Below are positions 49,101 through 60,843 of a DNA stretch of 64,000 nt, piece by piece. A program made the position numbers and the translations under genes. Below the pieces are notes generated by a model. That model was not told the origin of the DNA, did no database searches, and saw nothing but the letters and a program-made list of their open reading frames with translations. Source of the DNA: Lepisosteus oculatus (Eukaryota > Chordata > Actinopteri > Semionotiformes > Lepisosteidae); NCBI RefSeq assembly GCF_040954835.1, contig NC_090698.1, positions 54,136,284 through 54,200,283 on the forward strand, in the 5' to 3' direction. The first letter of the stretch is position 1. The number at the start of each line of letters is the position of its first letter.

Positions 49101-52100
49101 AAGATGGGCTCATCACAAGCCCGCTGGGACCCGGTGTATCGCAACACAACCTCCCTTTGGCAGCTAGCCACAAGGCCGACCCCACGCACCCAAGCTCAAA
49201 CCCACTTTGTTAGCGCTCGGGCCAGTTGTGCGTAGCTTGGCCTGGAGTCTTTTTCACGCTCAGCTAGTGAGACGGCTCAGGCTCCTGACATCCGGGCTGC
49301 ACAGAGTTAATTTTACTGCTTTCCACCTTTTTTTTCTCCCAAACACCCACCCACTCCCTCACACCCAGTGTTCAGTGGGCTCTGCGGCAGCCCTCACAGT
49401 ACTAGAAGCTGCCTGCGCCTTGCCATTCAGTTCCGCGTTGCCATAGTAACAGAGAGGCTGTGGTAGGTAGGCTTTCCTCCTGTATCAATATTTGCTGCAT
49501 TCACTTATTTCCCTGTTTGAGGGAAGTATATGGTGAGAGAGCAAAAATGCATTAGTGTTGTGGTTTATCTTCAAATTTCTCCCCCCCCCCCCCCCCCCCA
49601 CATCAATTCTCTAATTCTTATGCTTCCGAAGACGTTCCCTTGCCACACGTTTACATGACAGCAAAGTTAGTTGTGTTTTAATTTTAGAAATGGCAACTTC
49701 AGTTTGTAAAAATGTCCACAAAGTTGGCCTTTAAGCCGCTTTTTTTCAGGATATTTATAACTGTGCTTTCATATATAGACATTACCTAGAGCACGGTGTT
49801 GTAAAGGCCTCTATTAATCAAGTAGTAATTCCACTGTAACTTTGAAAGCAGATGCATCCATTAGGCTCCTCCAACCCCTCATTTTAGTTGAAGGATTTTT
49901 GTTCACCCAACAGTTTTGATTGACATTTATTGCTCTTTAGAACAGAGGAGGGTATGGCAGTTACAATGCAGGCTAAATGAGCTGTAGGAATAATCGTCTT
50001 CTCAAGCATACCTTTTGTTTAGACAGTTATGAATTATATTCATCCGCAGATAAATATTTGACATTTTGTAATTTTTACTTTCCTCATAAATACAACATGT
50101 TTTGAAGATTTATAATGAGGCATCTTATGTATCCTTCTGTAATGCTACACTTGCATATTAAATACTACATTAGTTCTTTTAACATGCATCTTTTTATCGC
50201 TTAAACAAACTACTTTTGCGTAAACCTCATTTAGTAAGAAACTAATTAAAGGTTTTCTACGCTAGTCATTCTGTGAAACCCATGCATGCTTGTTAGCAAG
50301 GAGCAGGCTTGGTGCGCAGGCAACGGTGAACATATGGAGATGAATTCTATGCAGAAAGTGAAAACAAAGGAAATACACATTTCCACTCCACAGGCAAAAT
50401 TTCACTTTTCAGCAAGGAATGAACTGTACCTTTTGTTTTGTACGTCAAAATACTACCATGCGAAAAGGTTGCCTTGTTAATGTTTAACATTGGTAATGTT
50501 CGTGTTTTCTGGAAGAAATATCGCAAAACCTTTTGTAAGGCTTAATAAAAGAGCTTTCATTTCTTACTTCCAATGAATTGGTGCAAAAATAATTTGTAAA
50601 AATGTCAGGGATATTAGTGATATTTTGCACTTAGCTAATTCATAAAATTGTGGTTACTAATTATAGCCATGTACTTCATGAATTGTTTCCACAGAGTGTA
50701 TATTTTGATGCCTTATCTTATTTCTGGCTTTAGCAATATTTTTTTACTTTCTTTGCAGTAAGATGATTTACACAAGTACAGTTTAGAAGACCTTTGCATC
50801 GACTAAAATTTTCATTAGCTGAAAATTTTATCAACTCTCTGTTAAACTTGCTGAACCAGAATTAGTGATTTATTTTTCTAAATATCAGAACATAGAGAGG
50901 TTATAAGATGGGATGAGGATATTTGGCCAGTCTAGCCTCCTTAACTGTGAGCAGCTAATTAATTTGAAGATTTCAATCCGAGAGAACCTTGTTCCATACT
51001 CCCACAATCTGATTTTATCAACATGATTTAATACAGTTTTTTTAATTTTATAGAACATTATTTTTATGTGCTTGAACTTTCATGTTTTTTTAGAATACTG
51101 AGTCTCCCAGCTCTTGCAGTGTTGCCGATTGCAGGCTTCGTGGTTTCTATGGCTAAGGTTTAGGTGTTGGTGTGGGGATGTGATAGTCTTTCCTTGAAGA
51201 CACAGCTCTCTTAACATGCGATCTTATATCCCCTCCAGGTAACACTGCTCTGCATGACTGCGCTGAATCGGGCAGCCTGGAAATCATGAAAATGCTGCTG
51301 AAGTATGGCGCTAAAATGGAGAAGGATGGCTATGGAATGACACCCTTGCTGTCAGCCAGCGTGACAGGGCACACGAACATTGTCGACTTTCTAACTCAGC
51401 ACCAGCAGACAAGCAAAATGGAGAGGATCAATGCCCTGGAGCTGCTGGGCGCAACCTTTGTGGACAAAAAGAGGGACCTCCTGGGCGCGCTGAAATACTG
51501 GAAGAAGGCTATGGACATGCGATATAGCGAAAGCGGCAATATTCTGTACAAGGCCGAGCCGAAACACTTGATTATGGCTTACGATTATGCCAAGGAAGTA
51601 AACTGTGCCGATGAGCTCGATAACCTGATTGCTGACCCTGATGAGATGAGAATGCAGGCCCTGCTTATCAGAGAGAGGATTCTGGGCCCTTCGCACCCCG
51701 ATACTTCTTATTACATCCGCTACAGGGGTGCAGTCTATGCAGACTCTGGCAACTTTGAGAGGTGTATTAACCTTTGGAAGTATGCCCTAGACATGCAACA
51801 GAGCAACCTGGATCCCCTGAGCCCCATGACAGCCAGCAGCCTGCTCTCCTTTGCTGAGCTCTTCTCCTTCATGTTGCAGGACCGGGCCAAGGGATTGCTG
51901 GGCACGTCCGTGTCCTTTGATGACCTCATGGGTATCCTCAGCAAAAGCGTGCTGGAGATTGAGAGAGCCGTCAAGCAGACGCAGCCCCCGCCCGATCCTG
52001 CTCAGCTTAGCAAGGCTCTTTCCATCATTCTGCACTTGATCTGTCTGCTGGAGAAGGTCCCGTGCAGTGTGGAGCAAGACCACTTCAAGAAGGAGACGAT

Positions 52101-52548
52101 CTACAGGTTTCTCAAGCTGCGGCCGAGCGGGAAGAACGGCTTCACCCCGCTCCATCTGGCGGTCGACAGGAACACTACCTGCGTGGGGCGCTACCCCGTC
52201 TGCAAGTTTCCCTCCTACCAGGTGGCCTCGATTCTTGTGGAATGTGGGGCGGACGTGAACTGCAGGGACGAGGACAATAACAGCCCTTTGCACGTGGCAG
52301 CCTTTAACAACAACCCGGACATCATGAACTTGCTGATCGCCTGCGGCTCCCACTTTGACAGTACAAACTCCTTCAAGCAGACCGCTTGCGACCTGCTGGA
52401 TGAGAAAGAAATGGCGAAAAATCTGATCCAGCCCATTAACCACACTACACTGCAGTGTCTGGCAGCGCGTGTTATAGTTAAACACAGCCTTGTGTACAGG
52501 GGTAACATCCCTCAGAAACTGGAGGCCTTTGTGCTGCTTCATAGATAA
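42641..52548 (+). CDS. FEM1C: FEM1C, CUL2 ubiquitin ligase substrate receptor
   Basis: Exons 42641-43184 and 51239-52548 join in phase 1 (G|GT, Gly) to 617 residues, the same length as human FEM1C. Residues 1-about 245 are seven ankyrin repeats ([80 protein letters not shown]). TPR-like helices follow (LGALKYWKKAMDMRYS; FERCINLWKYALDMQQSNLD), and two more ankyrin repeats near the end (FTPLHLAVDRNTTCVGRYPV; NSPLHVAAFNNNPDIMNLLI). FEM1 proteins bring substrates with C-terminal degrons, for FEM1C those with a C-terminal Arg region, to CUL2-Elongin B/C. Asp126 of the degron pocket is kept. The start MDLKTAVFNAARDGKLRLL is that of vertebrate FEM1C; an upstream in-frame ATG-like start at 42578 is not used in the family. 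TMED7 upstream on the same strand is the conserved neighbour. Confidence 0.97.
48950..49450. promoter_or_regulatory. GC-rich intronic patch with CTCF-like motif
   Basis: About 500 bases of raised G+C and CpG within a very AT-rich intron. CACCTGCAGGGGGCGTT (49010-49026) is close to the CTCF core (..CCA.CAGGGGGCG..). An alternative promoter, an insulator or an old GC-rich repeat are all possible. Confidence 0.3.
50885..51020 (+). repeat. CR1-like repeat fragment
   Basis: Words such as GATATTTGGCCAGTCTAGCC and AACCTTGTTCCATACTCCCA are part of the same 3' region as the CR1-like pieces at 6.3 and 15.4 kb (there as ..TGTTCCATTCTCC.. inverted). Degenerate. Confidence 0.4.
51239..52548 (+). CDS. FEM1C: FEM1C coding exon 2
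   Basis: Starts after acceptor TATATCCCCTCCAG with GTAACACTGCTCTGCATGAC, completing Gly and reading NTALHDCAESGSLEIMKML. It is uninterrupted for 436 codons to TAA at 52546-52548, ending KLEAFVLLHR. Confidence 0.97.
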
Positions 52549-54830
52549 TAACGAAAACCCAGGGTTCATCCGGCTGCCATAATTATTGGGGTGTGAGGAG
52601 TCCTGACCCTGGTTTTATCCCCCTTTTCAAAGTTCTACGATTTGTATTTTACAGACTCTGAATGACAACGTGCTTTAATTGAAAAGCTCCTGACCCCACG
52701 TTTCCTCACATCCAACGTGCAGATTGCATACGGAAAGCATGACGATGATGTGTAATGATTAGACATACAGTATTTTGTACAAAAATGTTTGTTTTGCTTG
52801 AACTGAAAATACTTTCTTAATTCATGCGGTTTCTGACGGTTCTCGGAACACATCTGCCAAAGTCCCATCTGCTTTATGCTCCTCTGTTTCTATGCAAAGA
52901 TAGTAGGATATTTGGGACTGTAGGTTATTTTTTAATTATATTGCTTGTGTATGGATATTCTGTAAATGTGCATCTGTTTTAAGCTTTGTGCTGTTATTTT
53001 TCTTGTTGCATTTTTAATTCTGATTCATGGTTTATATCAACTGGACTTTTCCCCTCCCTCCAGATCACAGAGCTTTATTTAGTAGTTAATGTTTGCAAAT
53101 ACCATAAGTGCTTTATCTTTCCTATGCACTGGCTTCAATATGTGACTGTTCTGTGTTTGCACTTGTCTATGCAGCAGCAAGAGTTTTTCTTCTAATGCCC
53201 CGTTTTCTTTGGATTGGATGTTTGCCCAGAACCTTCCATATGTTCTTTGACATTTCATAACGGGACAGTGTAGATCAGTGCGAAAACAACCTGGTTTTGC
53301 GTTTGTTGGTATTTCCTCCGAATTTGATTTTGATCTTAAAAAGAGAGCCTGTTCATTTTTAGGACGGACAGCATAATTGCTTTTATTCGGTTTAAGAGAA
53401 CAAGGTTGTGTCCTGAGTGTTTGTATCCACAACTGCGTTTTCATCTTCTGTGGACTTGTTGGTGCTGATGTGAAGCCTGAAATTGGAAGCAGAAACTCAA
53501 TTTTAAATTGTATTCAAAAAGACATTAAACACTACAGTATTCTTGCATTAGAAGAAACTTGTAAACTTCCATTCATCATCTTAAGGATAGATTTGACTTT
53601 TTGTTGTTTAAAGAAAAAGTCCTTGCTATCCTTACAAAACCTATTTCTGTAAAATCTTTTAAGCTGGGCAAAATGTTTTCATTTCTTCCTATGTTTTTTT
53701 CACATGCATCTGTACAGATTTAAGAATGTCAAAGCTGTCCTGTACTCTTTACAGGCTTTTTTTTTCCTTATTTTTTGCTCATTGGCTTTACTCTCGTGGC
53801 AAAAAGGGCTTTTCAGATTTCTAGAAACAAGTTTCACTTCAGAAACAAAATTAGTTACATCAGGTGATGACTGTAATTTTGCACTTTATTTTGGTGGCAT
53901 GTAAGATTTCTTATGGCATACAAGCCCAGCTAATGTCTTAAACAGGCAAAATGTTCACAATAAAACAGTGTTGCACTTGCTTTCTGGGCACTATTGTCTA
54001 TTTTAAAACTGGTTCTTCACTCAATATATAGAAAAATTGAGGTTATAGGCACATATGTAAAGTTGCATAGGTAAGAAGGGTATTGCGCATTTTGTTTCTT
54101 AGTTTAGCTGTGTTTCTGTAATGGAACAATGTTATCTTTAAAAATTACATGTAGTACAACTCGTGCTAAATATCATATGAGCATGACATGATGTTTTCGA
54201 GACTCTCAGCCCCCGACTCAGTATTATAGTGTTCCAGTCATTGTTTGCCTTTTGCTGTGTCATGTTTAGGGTGTGTCCAGTTCCACAGAATAATGTCCAT
54301 TCACAAAGGATTATGCTGCAAATAGTTTCACGTCCTCCAAGTTCACACACTTCTTAATTGTGCATGCTTTACATCTTTTACTTTTACTTTCACATGGGAT
54401 GTTAAGTCTAAGTGTTATTTTTCCTTAAGATTTGAAATTCTGTGTACAAAAGTTCAGTTCAATTAGAGGAATATTTGGAGTTTGTCTGTGCTCTGTTTTC
54501 TTCAAGAATATTCCTGAAAGTCTGTGAATATGAAATAATTTGCAAATTTTGTCACCAGAACCTTGAAGCCATTAGTGTGGGTGTATATGGAGGAATGAGT
54601 AATGCACCACAGGCGCTGAGAATAGAATCTTTAGCCTCCTACAGAGGAGATGCTGCTGAACCTGTTGATAATTGAGCCCGATGAAGGAAGAACAAGGATC
54701 CATGGGGGCAAACATTTCTCCAGCTTCAAGTTGACTCAACTTCGTGCAACCCAGATACAGTATTTTTTCCTTCTATGAAGTTTTTTGTTAATAAAATTGG
54801 ACCTGGTAGAACTTTTTTTTTTTCAAATTA
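52549..54830 (+). other. FEM1C: FEM1C 3' UTR
   Basis: A T-rich, open-frame-poor stretch after the stop. Candidate poly(A) signals AATAAA occur at 53959 and 54790. Long 3' UTRs are usual for FEM1C. The small frames on both strands show no domain. Confidence 0.6.
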
Positions 54831-57800
54831 TTGTTAAAAATTGAGTGTTTAACATTTTTCCAAGGGCGCTCTGCACAAAACCAGATTAATCCCAGGTGGT
54901 AAAACACTGTACTAATTTTAGCTAAGCTCTGAACTTCTTATTGTTCTGGGGTGAGGATGGGATTGTTCTTTTTCTTCTCCAACATTTGACCTCTGACAGA
55001 TTTTATTAAAGTATTTTATTAAAATGGAAATATAATTTTATTCTCTTTATTCTGGCCATCATCATGTTTGTCACTTTCACAGACTCCTTTGGATTGAGTT
55101 CATATTTTAAACAGTACCTGTTTCACATTAGTCACTTAATGCCTATGTAGAAAATCTTTTTCTACTTTTAAAATGTAATGTATTTCATTCTCATTTTGAA
55201 ATACTCTACTGGGAAAGTCCCACACATGGTGGTTATTTAATTGTTTTCTTACACTTATTGTACAGACATGTATTTACGTTTTCTAAGATTCAGATAACGT
55301 GGAACAATGCCCAATATCTATTGGACCTGTCAAGAGGGTGTGCAATGTATAGAAATGGTTCCGTTTTCGGTACACAAATACATTGGTTCCATTGCATTTG
55401 TGAGCTGAAGCGGTTATTACATATTTGTCGCAGTAAGTGTTAAAAATATTGATTCTCAAAGTCAGTTAATTTGACATTTCCTAGCTTCATATCTATAATT
55501 TCAAAGAAGAAATCTGGAATTGGTTATTGCTTCATCAAATTAAATCTTTGGAGAACCAGGGAGATAGTATTACAAGCACAGAAACTTCTTTGTATTGCAG
55601 TAGCAAAAAGTATTAGTTGTTGAAGAAGATAGTTTAGAAGCTGGAGTTCTTGCCATTTAGTCTGGATTCATCAAGTCTCTCCAAGCTCTGTTCAAATAAT
55701 TGTTCTATCAGTGGGAGTGGGGTCTCTCCCTAATTAATCTGCCCTGTAAGGAGAAGCTCTGATACAACACCAACGTGAAGAAGAAGTGGAAAGTGTGCAT
55801 TGTTCAGAACCTGGTGATAAAGGTGACTTTTTCTCTGCAGTATTGTAGTCCTCTTACTGCTCTAGACTGTATCATTGCTATAAGGTGACCATCAACGCAG
55901 AATGTGCACACTTTAAGTTCTGTGAATTCCTTTAAAGAATTGACCATGTAATTTGATATCGTTGGTTGTGTTATTTCCCTTTTATTTTTGTCCACCTCAT
56001 ACTTGGACCACAAGATACAGACTAAGTTTAGATAAGTTACTGTTTTGAGTTGTGCAAAACAGAATTGCCACAAACAGTGGATTGTCCACCATTTATCAGA
56101 GCTGGTTCTCTTTCATTATTAAATTCTCAGAACTTTTATTATCAGTAGCTTTTTCTCCAGGGTAAGAATAATTCAAATAAAGGGGACAACGTTATTAAAC
56201 ATTGCCAGATGTTTCTTTTTCGTTTTTATTTTTGAGTGTAGCCATGACTGTTGAATCAACTTTGAAAATGAAATTGATGAACAGTAAGATGAGTGTGACG
56301 TTTTAAGGATATGCAGTGTTTGTAAACAAGTGTCATGAAAATATCTTTGAGAGCCCAGGTTATGTGTTTTTTTGAGATGGGTGTTTTGTCTGTTTTTCTC
56401 ATCATCTCTTGCTTTTTTTTCATAGCTTATATGCTGCTCCCTTTCTTCCTGGTAGTGGGTACAGCTGAAGAGCATTTATAACACCTTTGTAGGTTACTCT
56501 CCTTTACCGATTCTTTTGGAATTTAGAACCCACTCCAACTTAATACAAGAACGAGCTTCACTTCATTCAATACTGATCATAAGACAGTTATAAAAAATAT
56601 ATCCAAAAACAGCTCAATAGAACATTGTGTCGAAGATGGTCTTGCAAGCAGCTTTCCATTAAAAAAGAACCTCTACATGATTTCTGCCCGGAGAAAATAA
56701 CTTAACACCCTGTGTGTCTTGAAAGCTTAAGGCCTGATTTAAAACAAGGCCAACTTTTTTTATTACTGGTACTTTTATTTTCTCCATGGTAAGAATAATT
56801 AAAATAAAGGGGGCAACAGTACTAAACATTGCCAGATGTTTCTTTTCCATTGTTATTCAAGGTTAAGGTTTTGAATTGTGCTACTAATATTCCTACATCA
56901 GTCAGTATGCAGGGAACTAGTCTAGAACATTCCTTGCTCCCAATTTGTCAGAACAGTATCAGGAGAAGTCAGCCTACATTCCAGTACTCTGAGTAATGTT
57001 CATATTTGAAATGTTGTAGTTCAGACTAGTTTTGAGCTCTGAAATGGTGCTTGAGGAAGCAAATTATGGCTAATTTGAACATCCTCAAAACAAATCCCAC
57101 ATCCTGTCTGTTGAGGTGTGATGTGAACACCTGTAGTACTTTTATGCACTGTGCAATGTTGTATCTAAGCTGTCTGATCACAGTCTATAAGTGAATTAGG
57201 AGTGGGGAACGCAGGCAGGTGCTGATTATTGCAGATGCACAGGGGTGCAAAAATATAATTGACATGAAATTGTGCTATAAGCATTATTAAACACTGTTGG
57301 GCCAAATAATTCATGACGTTTATTGTAACATCCTTTTCATTTTTTACTTTCTGGCATTGGCATCCTGTATTCTTTGGCAAGAGAAAGCTGGTAAAATCTA
57401 GATCTTCTTTTTTTGTTGCCGGGCTTCTAGTACAAGTACCATGTGTTAGGTTGTTTCTTCCTTTCTCCGTTGTGACTGGTAATTGATATATTTGCCTTCT
57501 CCCGTGGGTGTTGGAGCTAAATGCATTGAATGCATAGATGGTAGATTTGAGCTGCTATTCTTCTGAAACTTTTGCTGTGTCAACCATTATTTAAATCCGA
57601 TATTCCTTCTTACCCTTTAGCAGCACCATTTAATAAGTAATAGTCACGTGTCCATTGTCTGGTTATGTTCCTCAAAGACACTGAAGGGCTAGAACTCTCA
57701 TTATTTTCTTGATGCAGCTGTTTTTTTGTTGTCTGTGCTCCCAGCAACAGCTCTTAACACGACTCGTAGCAAGGCGATGCTGTTCCTGCCCACAATGGCA

Positions 57801-57920
57801 GAAGCTGACTGCTGTCTTTTTGTAAGAAATTCAGACTAATCTTAAAAGAATCCTGCTATTCATTTTTTGTTTCATCATAAGAATTATTTTCATGAAAGGA
57901 AGGGATATAGCTACATTGTT
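54831..57920. other. Intergenic stretch with a local duplication
   Basis: No gene seen. Two similar stretches (about 56134-56224 and 56755-56850) are listed separately. Confidence 0.4.
56134..56850 (+). repeat. Local direct duplication, two ~90-bp copies
   Basis: GGTAAGAATAATTCAAATAA..GGGGACAAC and GGTAAGAATAATTAAAATAA..GGGGGCAAC, each followed by ATTGCCAGATGTTTCTTTT, occur about 625 bases apart in the same orientation. The outer flanks differ. It is either a short tandem duplication pulled apart or two copies of an unknown short repeat. Confidence 0.65.
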
Positions 57921-57967
57921 GCTTACTACAAAACATGACTATCATAAGTATTTACCCCCTTTGGATA

Positions 57968-58125
57968 TGTAGCGGCAAGGCTTATTAATAAGACAGAATT
58001 AAGTGTTGCTGTGCTTTCCCAAATGAGGCCTCATCTCTCTGTTCATTTCTGTGGTGCAGCCACAGAGAAACTATTCATGCAGGCTGATTTAAAGATGTTT
58101 TCTTTTGATAAGGGACAGCTCCCAA
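57968..58125 (+). repeat. Truncated 5' LTR
   Basis: Starts TGTAGCGGCAAGG and stays about 98% identical to the 3' LTR start until CAGCTCCCAA, after which the two part. More than 1.2 kb of LTR is missing at the break. Confidence 0.85.
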
Positions 58126-58150
58126 GAATCTCCACCCGTCAGTCAGAAAG

Positions 58151-59320
58151 ATGATCCTAATGCATACAGATGCACAGACCATGAAAATAACTGATATTAA
58201 GAGATTCGTGCAGAAAGCCTGGGACTATGATGTCCAAAGTCGCTCTGAGCAAAAAGCTGCTAAAGCGACTGTGTTCGCCGCCAGAGCCAGCAGGGTTAAC
58301 TCCCTCCTGCTCGAAGGAGCACAGGCAACTGAGCTGGCTAAGCCCCGTTCCAAAGCAGGCACACAGGACCGCATCCAGCGTCCTAAGTGCCACGAGAACA
58401 CCGGGGGAGGGAAAGGGCTAGATAAAGCTGAACAAAAGGATTCAGTAGCCGCCCGCCTGGCCAGGCTTAAACAAGCTTTATTAGGACAGGGACAACCACT
58501 CCCCAAGGCTGCCGGAAGCGTGAATGAGCTGATACTCTCCACTGGAGGAGGCGGAGACCCGCCCCCTCTCCCTCCCTCAGTCTATCTGATTGAGCGGAAG
58601 GGTTCCTGCCTGGATGAGGTCAGCCACTCCCAAGCGAGTGCTGACTCCACCCCAGAAGTCACAGAGCAGGCAGTAAAACACAGAGGAAAAGCAAGAAGCT
58701 TTTACCTCAAGGCTGCCATGGGAGATGTCTTACCCGGTGAGACATTGATTGACACTGAGGTTGAAAGGTGTTTGATGTCACACGGCAAGCTCAAACGGGT
58801 AGAAAAAGAAAAGGGCATGCGACTCAGAGAGGAACCTTTGGTGGATCACCAGAAAGGCAAAGTGTGGAAACAGGTCAAGGCTCCTAAGCCTTCTGTACAG
58901 AAGGAAAGGGGGGCCAGCAGGCAGACTGTGCTCACACAGTGCCCACCGAGCACAGAAGCCCATGCGGAGATTCCTTCTGTTCCCTCTGGACAAGAAATAC
59001 AAATATTATCTTGTTTCCCAGATATACAGGGAAGTTGTGTCCTTGCTGAGGTCCCAACAGCCTCCCTGCCACAGGAGCAGTGCTCGGAGCAGCCGCCTGA
59101 TCGACCAGGTAAAGCACACCCCTTTTACATCCCTAAAGAGGAGGTGATCTCCCCACCTGGTGATGAAAAGGAGCTTTCCCTGTGCACCCTGGCACCCAAG
59201 AGGGGTCAGGACCACCACCCTGCAGTGGTGGAAGGGATCCAGATGGCAGGAGAGCAGGTTAGTGATGTAGCCCTCACCCTTAGCCCTGAGAGGTCCTCTA
59301 TTAGTGAGGATCTGCTTTAG
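58151..59320 (+). CDS. Retroelement ORF A, unknown product
   Basis: 389 codons, hydrophilic, rich in Lys, Glu, Pro and Ser. Visible features are only compositional: an early Ala/Arg-rich helix region (KAAKATVFAARASRVNSLLL), a Pro run (GGGGDPPPLPP), and long charged stretches. No zinc knuckle, protease or polymerase motif was found. It ends in a single TAG, after which the same frame continues as ORF B. The start may be further upstream, in the deleted part. It may be a domain of a larger polyprotein. Confidence 0.4.
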   Translation: MILMHTDAQTMKITDIKRFVQKAWDYDVQSRSEQKAAKATVFAARASRVNSLLLEGAQATELAKPRSKAGTQDRIQRPKCHENTGGGKGLDKAEQKDSVAARLARLKQALLGQGQPLPKAAGSVNELILSTGGGGDPPPLPPSVYLIERKGSCLDEVSHSQASADSTPEVTEQAVKHRGKARSFYLKAAMGDVLPGETLIDTEVERCLMSHGKLKRVEKEKGMRLREEPLVDHQKGKVWKQVKAPKPSVQKERGASRQTVLTQCPPSTEAHAEIPSVPSGQEIQILSCFPDIQGSCVLAEVPTASLPQEQCSEQPPDRPGKAHPFYIPKEEVISPPGDEKELSLCTLAPKRGQDHHPAVVEGIQMAGEQVSDVALTLSPERSSISEDLL

Positions 59321-59344
59321 CAGCTGTCACAGGGCCACCGCCAG

Positions 59345-59869
59345 GTGCCCCTGGTGCAACATTCACAGGTTAGACAGAGAGCCCAGCTGGACACTGGGAC
59401 TACCACGCTGTGGACACACCTGATCCCAGATGCCGATTCCCTCTGCTGTGACCCAGGAAACCTGCAGTCAGGTAACATTATTTCTCACAACTACCAGGTA
59501 GTGAGTGAGACTGACCTGATTGTTCCTGCCTCGACAGCAGGGTTTCCAACACACCCAGTCCCCAGGAAGGGACAGGGAATGAAAGCCGAGCCGGTTTTCT
59601 TACAGCCACCAGCTCAGTCTGTCAGTCTGAGTCTGACCAACAGTGGTTCAGCCAGACTGGAGCTGGATGGTCAGGCCACCCGCCTGCCAGTGCAGGGCAT
59701 CGCAAAGAGGGATGTCAGAATCCCTGCCTGCACTGACATGGGCCTGGTGAGTGATAGTGAGTTCAAAGACAGTGAACTAGCTATCCCAATGCTGGGGCAG
59801 CTCCCTGAGCCCCTAGAGAGGGAAGGGGGGAGTGAGCAGGTATCCTACACCTACCCCCAGCGACTGTAA
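59345..59869 (+). CDS. Retroelement ORF B, in frame with A after one TAG
   Basis: 174 codons in the same frame as ORF A, separated only by TAG at 59318-59320 followed by CAGCTGTCA. It begins at a GTG in the ORF calls; no ATG is needed if it is read through from A. LDTGTTTLW resembles the D-T/S-G of aspartic proteases, but the surroundings do not fit, so that is likely chance. It ends with TAA two bases before the ATG of ORF C. Confidence 0.35.
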   Translation: MPLVQHSQVRQRAQLDTGTTTLWTHLIPDADSLCCDPGNLQSGNIISHNYQVVSETDLIVPASTAGFPTHPVPRKGQGMKAEPVFLQPPAQSVSLSLTNSGSARLELDGQATRLPVQGIAKRDVRIPACTDMGLVSDSEFKDSELAIPMLGQLPEPLEREGGSEQVSYTYPQRL

Positions 59870-59871
59870 AC

Positions 59872-60843
59872 ATGCCGATAGAGGGATTCCTCAATCAGGA
59901 AGTGTGCAGGGTGGACCTGAACAGTGAGAATGGGGTAACAATCCCAGATCACTCAGGTGCTCCAGATGACCACTCAGCCAAGGGTCAGGCATGCTCCACC
60001 GATGCACCGCCCCCTGCAGGGTTCCTAGAGCACAGGCATGAACAAATCGTAAAAGCAGATGCCCTGGAAACGGAGGAGCAGCATCAGCAGCTGCGTCAGA
60101 TCTCCCCAGATTTCCAAGATGTTGGTACCCAAGATGCCACATGGCATACTGAGAAAGACACCATGTACACGCTGCGCCAGCTTAGAAAGGCGACAGTCAC
60201 TCAGAAGGAGATGACTGGGATCAGCCACCCTAAAAGACTTTTGGGAGGACTGATTGCTGCCACCACTGTTGTGCATTTGCTCTTTTTGGTAGGTTTGTTT
60301 GTTACTGGCACTCTCACCCTGACTGCCCCAAGAAGGCAGGTGTCAGAGATACCAGAGGGTAGTGACAGACGGTATCAACAGCAGCAAAAGTTGGAAAGCT
60401 TAGGGAAAACCCTACAGGCAACTTTCTATGCAACAGGGTTATACCTTATTCCCCAACCAGTGGGCATGATTGTTGGTGTTATACAGTGGGTTTATGCTTG
60501 TGTGCAACAGACCAGAATGTTGACACAAGACCTGTTAAGGGAGTTTAGTGCCACTGTAACCAGTCTAGCCATGGCACAAATCCCAACCCACTTGATTCCA
60601 CTCTTCTCAGTAGAGGAGTATGTGACATTAACCACCCCATCGGTCATAGCTCACCCAGAAGGCGATCCAAGATTTAATTTGATTCCAAATCTTGAGATGG
60701 GTATGGCTACCAAAGCTATCCATTGGCTGTGTCTAAATGATCCACCAATGAAGGGTGTAAAGCTACTAACGAGCAGAGGGAGGTTTATGAACCCCATGAA
60801 GAGCAGGTGGGAAGTAAATGGCTGGTCAGCACACCACATTTAA
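59872..60843 (+). CDS. Retroelement ORF C, membrane protein, possibly env-like
   Basis: 323 codons in a frame different from ORF B, its ATG two bases after the B stop. Residues 1-120 are polar and acidic. One clear hydrophobic segment lies at about 124-150 (LLGGLIAATTVVHLLFLVGL), a second at about 187-210 (LIPQPVGMIVGVIQWVYACV). A long polar leader before a membrane segment and location near the 3' LTR would suit an env-like protein, but no fusion peptide, cleavage site or Cys motif was recognised. The frame is cut by TAA at 60841 and readable text goes on in other frames with further stops, so the gene is broken. Confidence 0.4.
   Translation: MPIEGFLNQEVCRVDLNSENGVTIPDHSGAPDDHSAKGQACSTDAPPPAGFLEHRHEQIVKADALETEEQHQQLRQISPDFQDVGTQDATWHTEKDTMYTLRQLRKATVTQKEMTGISHPKRLLGGLIAATTVVHLLFLVGLFVTGTLTLTAPRRQVSEIPEGSDRRYQQQQKLESLGKTLQATFYATGLYLIPQPVGMIVGVIQWVYACVQQTRMLTQDLLREFSATVTSLAMAQIPTHLIPLFSVEEYVTLTTPSVIAHPEGDPRFNLIPNLEMGMATKAIHWLCLNDPPMKGVKLLTSRGRFMNPMKSRWEVNGWSAHHI

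Larger units (their letters stand above)
43185..51238 (+). other. FEM1C: FEM1C intron
   Basis: Eight kilobases, mostly AT-rich and free of recognised transposons apart from a CR1-like tail at 50.9 kb. It includes a GC-richer patch at 48.95-49.45 kb and a run of 19 C at 49581-49599. Frames inside it have no domain. Confidence 0.7.

Noticed and set aside
59390-59415. LDTGTTTLW as an aspartic protease active site
   Set aside because: Only D-T-G is shared. The hydrophobic strand before it and the later I-G-R/D motif are missing.
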